A DNA stretch of 7,532 bases from Weeksellaceae bacterium (GTDB lineage: Bacteria > Bacteroidota > Bacteroidia > Flavobacteriales > Weeksellaceae). Location: NCBI GenBank assembly GCA_028694715.1, contig JAQVKJ010000055.1, positions 1 through 7,532 on the forward strand, read 5' to 3'. Shown here piece by piece: positions 7,187 through 7,532 of the stretch. A program made the translations under genes and the position numbers. The notes under the pieces were generated by a model. The model did no database searches and had not been told where the DNA came from. It saw nothing but the letters and a program-made list of their open reading frames with translations. Position 1 is the first letter of the stretch. The number at the start of each line of letters is the position of its first letter.

Positions 7187-7532
7187 ATGACTATAGAACA
7201 ATTACAAACCCATGTACAACAATGTCGAAGGGACATACTGAGAATGGTTCATGCTGTTAACAGCGGACATCCTGGCGGCTCACTTGGTTGTGCGGAATTC
7301 TTCACAGCACTTTATGGCCGTATTATGGATTATTCGACCCAATTTACAATGGACGGAATTGGAGAAGACCTTTTTTTCCTGTCAAACGGACACATTTCAC
7401 CGGTTTACTATAGCACACTGGCGAGGTTTGGATTTTTTCCAGTCGAAGAATTGAATACATTCAGAAAATTAAATTCCAGACTTCAGGGACATCCTACCAC
7501 CCATGAAGAACTGCCCGGTGTGAGAATTGCTA
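7187..7532 (+). CDS. Transketolase, N-terminal subunit (3' end cut by window edge)
   Basis: Transketolase moves two-carbon ketol units between sugar phosphates in the non-oxidative pentose phosphate pathway, using thiamine diphosphate. The first 115 codons are visible. The protein starts MTIEQLQTHVQQCRRDILRM and carries NSGHPGGSLGCAEF (27-40), the thiamine-diphosphate-domain motif LSNGHISPVYYSTLA (65-79), and RLQGHPTTHEELPG (98-111), whose His residues line the cofactor and substrate site. The short N-terminus and these forms match the split transketolases (about 280 aa for this half) common in Bacteroidota, where a second gene encodes the pyrimidine-binding half. Whether such a gene follows lies beyond the window. 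The ATG at 7187 lies 18 nt after a -7 box. Confidence 0.93.
   Translation, partial: MTIEQLQTHVQQCRRDILRMVHAVNSGHPGGSLGCAEFFTALYGRIMDYSTQFTMDGIGEDLFFLSNGHISPVYYSTLARFGFFPVEELNTFRKLNSRLQGHPTTHEELPGVRIA

Noticed and set aside
7251..7454. Plus-strand 67-codon frame near the right edge
   Set aside because: It is out of frame within the transketolase gene, whose own frame shows the HPGG, SNGH and QGHP motifs.
1..7532. Mobile element, CRISPR array, tRNA/rRNA or defence island
   Set aside because: No transposase or integrase, terminal inverted repeats, spaced repeats or RNA-gene signatures were seen. The genes are housekeeping or envelope types.

Overview
The window reads as ordinary chromosomal DNA from a member of the Bacteroidota. 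Four things point there. There is a secreted protein with a C-terminal type IX secretion (T9SS) sorting domain, and a lipoprotein whose Cys is followed by an acidic SSDDD stretch. TAnnTTTG (-7) promoter boxes lie just upstream of several starts where Shine-Dalgarno sites are absent. The sequences of UvrA and of the NAD(P)HX repair enzyme are Bacteroidota-like. The class within the phylum cannot be fixed from this sequence.

Layout, left to right. Positions 1-2686 (minus) hold almost all of uvrA, cut by the left window edge before its last few dozen codons. A 70-bp divergent promoter region separates it from a 78-aa conserved small protein (2757-2993, plus). This is followed by a lipocalin-like lipoprotein (3053-3496, plus). 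A strong symmetrical hairpin with A and T tracts (3532-3562) serves as a shared terminator between that gene and the converging M23 metallopeptidase / T9SS cargo gene (3577-4941, minus). A 597-bp AT-rich intergenic stretch (4942-5538) follows. It holds candidate promoters and one doubtful 46-codon reading frame. Next come a fused NAD(P)H-hydrate epimerase/dehydratase gene (5539-7050, plus), a 136-bp gap with its own -7 box, and the first 115 codons of the N-terminal subunit of a split transketolase (7187 to the right edge).

The genes do not form one pathway. UvrA is DNA repair, Nnr is metabolite repair, and transketolase is central carbon metabolism. The lipoprotein and M23 protein are envelope or secreted products. 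No mobile element, CRISPR array, tRNA, rRNA or obvious defence system is visible. I did not find a convincing undescribed system. The points most worth a second look are the missing first Cys pair of UvrA zinc module 1, a near-leaderless divergent promoter pair at uvrA, the 46-codon frame whose stop overlaps the nnr start, and the aromatic insertion in the M23 domain.
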